Source: a virus | Length of the DNA: 64,000 nucleotides | Strand: one strand, 5' to 3' | IMG/VR virus record: IMGVR_UViG_3300045049_000234 | Location: 47,180-111,179 of that record | Part shown: piece by piece, positions 62,456 through 64,000 of the stretch | Position numbering within the stretch: position 1 is the first letter of the stretch | How the letters are laid out: the number at the start of each line of letters is the position of its first letter | Notes under the pieces: model-generated | Database searches by the model: none | Told to the model about the DNA's origin: nothing | What the model saw: only the letters and a program-made list of their open reading frames with translations | Translations under genes and position numbers: made by a program

Positions 62456-63429
62456 TTGGCCTCCTTCTCCCGGCGGATCTCCGCCTTGGTCTTGGCGCGC
62501 ACGATCAGGTACCCCTCGCGCCCCGGCTGCGTGTTCCACCACACCGCCCACCCCTTGCGCGACGCGGCCTGTTGGAACACGGCTTCGCGGTACTCGTCCG
62601 GGATGAACGTGGCGTACTTGTCGTCGATCTCGCGCCAGCCGACCACCGCGTACCCGGGCTGCACGTCGAACGTGGTCGGCGACATGAACACCAGGCCGTC
62701 CCGGTTGTACCGGCACCACGGTACGCCCGTGATCGTCTTCTTGAGCTGGTCCAGCGTGACGTTCACCAGCTTGGACTCACGCACGGACCGCTCAGTGCGG
62801 ATCTTCTCGCCGTTGACCGGATCGGCGGCCATCGTGTCGTCCGACTTGCACCTGCCGCAGGCCAGCGCGCCGCCCAGGTACAGCCCACACGCGTCGTCCA
62901 TGCGGATGCCGTCGGCGTTGTTGCGGGTGACATCCTGCGCATGGCGGCACCCCTTCACGTGGATGCGCCACCGCGCGGGATCGCCCCACGCGTACCGCTT
63001 GCGCTCGTGTACGGGCCGTTCGACCTGGACGAACAGGCGCTGACCCAGTTCGGCGTCCTCGGCGGCGATGCGCTCGCAGCGCGCCTTCCACTCCGCGTCG
63101 GCCTTCGCCTTCCACTCGGCTTCCTCGCGGTCCAGTTCGGCCTGTACGCCGTCTTCCCACGCCGGTTGGAGCCATGCCGCCGTCGCCGCGCGGTAGGCCG
63201 CGCTCGCGGCGTTGATGGCGTTGATGGCGGCGTTCAGGTCGGCCATCGCACCGGCCACCTTCACGCGGTACTCGTCGAACGCCCGCGTGGCGATGGCGGC
63301 CTGTTCCTCGCTCAGGTCCACGTCCACGACGTCGCTGGTTTCCTTGGGGTCGATGCCGTCGGTGACGCCCATCAGCGCCGTCAGTTCCGGGCCGCCCTCG
63401 TCGCAGTAGATCATGCCTACCTTGGGCAC
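62452..63429 (-). CDS. Hypothetical protein with coiled coil and zinc cluster
   Basis: 325 residues from GTG sharing bases with the upstream TAG. Residues ~45-140 form a helical/coiled-coil region (QAELDREEAEWKAKADAEW). HVKGCRHAQDV ... CGLYLGGALACGRCKSD is a possible zinc site. Beta-rich C terminus. No family recognised. Confidence 0.66.
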   Translation of the reverse strand: MPKVGMIYCDEGGPELTALMGVTDGIDPKETSDVVDVDLSEEQAAIATRAFDEYRVKVAGAMADLNAAINAINAASAAYRAATAAWLQPAWEDGVQAELDREEAEWKAKADAEWKARCERIAAEDAELGQRLFVQVERPVHERKRYAWGDPARWRIHVKGCRHAQDVTRNNADGIRMDDACGLYLGGALACGRCKSDDTMAADPVNGEKIRTERSVRESKLVNVTLDQLKKTITGVPWCRYNRDGLVFMSPTTFDVQPGYAVVGWREIDDKYATFIPDEYREAVFQQAASRKGWAVWWNTQPGREGYLIVRAKTKAEIRREKEAK

Positions 63430-63707
63430 TACTCGTCCTCCATCCAGTTCGGCGGAACCGCGTCCTGCGGCTCGCCGGGCTCGTCGGGTGCGGCCGTCAG
63501 CGCGGGCGCCGCCGGGCCGGTGGACAGGCCCTGCGACACCGCGTACGCCACGAATGCGCACACACCGGCGCCCCCGATGCCGATCCACCACTGCCACGGC
63601 AGCACGTGGATCAGGTAGGCGATCAGGCGCGCCACGGCGCGTTCCTCGGCGGGGCTCAGGTGCACCGAACCCCGCCCGGCGAATCCGGTCAGTCGTCGTC
63701 CCCCCAA
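63429..63707 (-). CDS. Small membrane protein (paralogue of 45443)
   Basis: 92 residues from TTG, overlapping the upstream gene by 19 nt. HLSPAEERAVARLIAYLIHVL then WIGIGGAGVCAFVAYAV: the same amphipathic-plus-membrane-helix layout as 45443, with a longer acidic tail. Confidence 0.62.
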   Translation of the reverse strand: MGGRRLTGFAGRGSVHLSPAEERAVARLIAYLIHVLPWQWWIGIGGAGVCAFVAYAVSQGLSTGPAAPALTAAPDEPGEPQDAVPPNWMEDE

Positions 63708-63901
63708 TACGGCTCGTCGCTGTTGTCGTTCTCCCCTTGCTCAGCCTGGTGGATCGCGCAGTACTCGCTGTCTTCCTCGGCGCCCAGGTCGCAGTACTCC
63801 GGCGCGTGGTCGTAGCTGCCCTGGTAGTACACGTACGCGCACTCGCGGGGCATATCGTCGCCCCGCGAGTGCGCGCGGTCGGTGGCCGCCTCGGTGTCCA
63901 T
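63689..63901 (-). CDS. Small acidic protein
   Basis: 70 residues, ATG overlapping the upstream stop (TGATG). CAYVYYQ ... EYCDLGAEEDSEYCAIH may bind a metal; very acidic tail. No family recognised. Confidence 0.6.
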   Translation of the reverse strand: MDTEAATDRAHSRGDDMPRECAYVYYQGSYDHAPEYCDLGAEEDSEYCAIHQAEQGENDNSDEPYWGDDD

Positions 63902-64000
63902 CACCGCATCCACTTCGGCTTGCGGTTGCGGAACCGCAGGTCGTCCCAGTCGATCAGGTCCAGCTCGTTCATCCGCTCCAGTTCGTCCACCGTCAGGCGC
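63901..64000 (-). CDS. C-terminal end of a gene cut by the window
   Basis: 33 codons in frame to TGA: RLTVDELERMNELDLIDWDD ... KPKWMR. Upstream part lies outside the window. No family recognised. Confidence 0.55.
   Translation of the reverse strand, partial: RLTVDELERMNELDLIDWDDLRFRNRKPKWMR

Overview
The window is a piece of a high-GC, tailed double-stranded DNA phage of an actinobacterium. The evidence is a terminase pair, RecT and a YqaJ-type exonuclease, a RusA-like resolvase, a replication initiator with its partner, a WhiB-like regulator, phage tRNAs, and well over a hundred short, tightly packed genes. Several small families (WhiB, a DUF6221-like and a DUF6205-like protein, HAD 'Swiss-army-knife' RNA-repair domain) are ones I associate with Streptomyces and its phages, but the host cannot be proved from this stretch. 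No portal, capsid or tail gene is present, so most of the window is early, accessory and terminase DNA.

Layout: (1) 1-15.5 kb, minus strand: a Ro60/TROVE protein cut by the window edge, preceded in the same direction by nine tandem RNA units that combine a covarying double stem with tRNA-like domains. Upstream lie a HAD RNA-repair-type protein and a vWA protein, then small genes, a RusA resolvase, about 1.1 kb of degenerate 5-bp-period repeat, a two-gene island, RecT, the exonuclease and a ParB-like protein. (2) 15.5-16.1 kb: one plus-strand gene with an internally duplicated HTH-like domain, divergent from its neighbours. (3) 16-20.3 kb, minus: HNH, WhiB, zinc proteins, a helicase-loader-like protein and the replication initiator with an AT-richer, hairpin-bearing leader (candidate origin). 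(4) 20.4-52.4 kb, plus: AAA+ ATPase and vWA pair, ParB-like plus ABC-ATPase/GNAT (Mom-like) pair, a metallopeptidase, two lipoproteins, a permuted NlpC/P60-like protein, a long run of overlapping small genes (including an HslV-like hydrolase and a Tad2-like anti-Thoeris protein), tRNA-Tyr, then TerS and TerL and a set of single-gene transcription units. (5) 52.4-64 kb, minus apart from 60.3-61.2 kb: many small zinc-binding proteins, an HNH endonuclease, a MazG-like hydrolase and a cluster of five tRNAs, one resembling initiator tRNA.

Gene control is unusually legible. Many genes are preceded by a sigma70-like promoter of the form TTGACn-nnGCTAAC-n-TACnnT, and many end in a GC-rich hairpin; the hairpin often abuts the next promoter, and in several places the TGA stop codon lies inside the -35 TTGAC. 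Ribosome sites are commonly the extended form GAGGAACCC. The most novel material is the array of tRNA-mimic RNAs next to Ro60 (1643-2854). It looks like a set of phage Y RNAs in which different tRNAs, in different circular permutations, are grafted on one conserved scaffold. The degenerate pentanucleotide repeat at 8.57-9.70 kb is the second.
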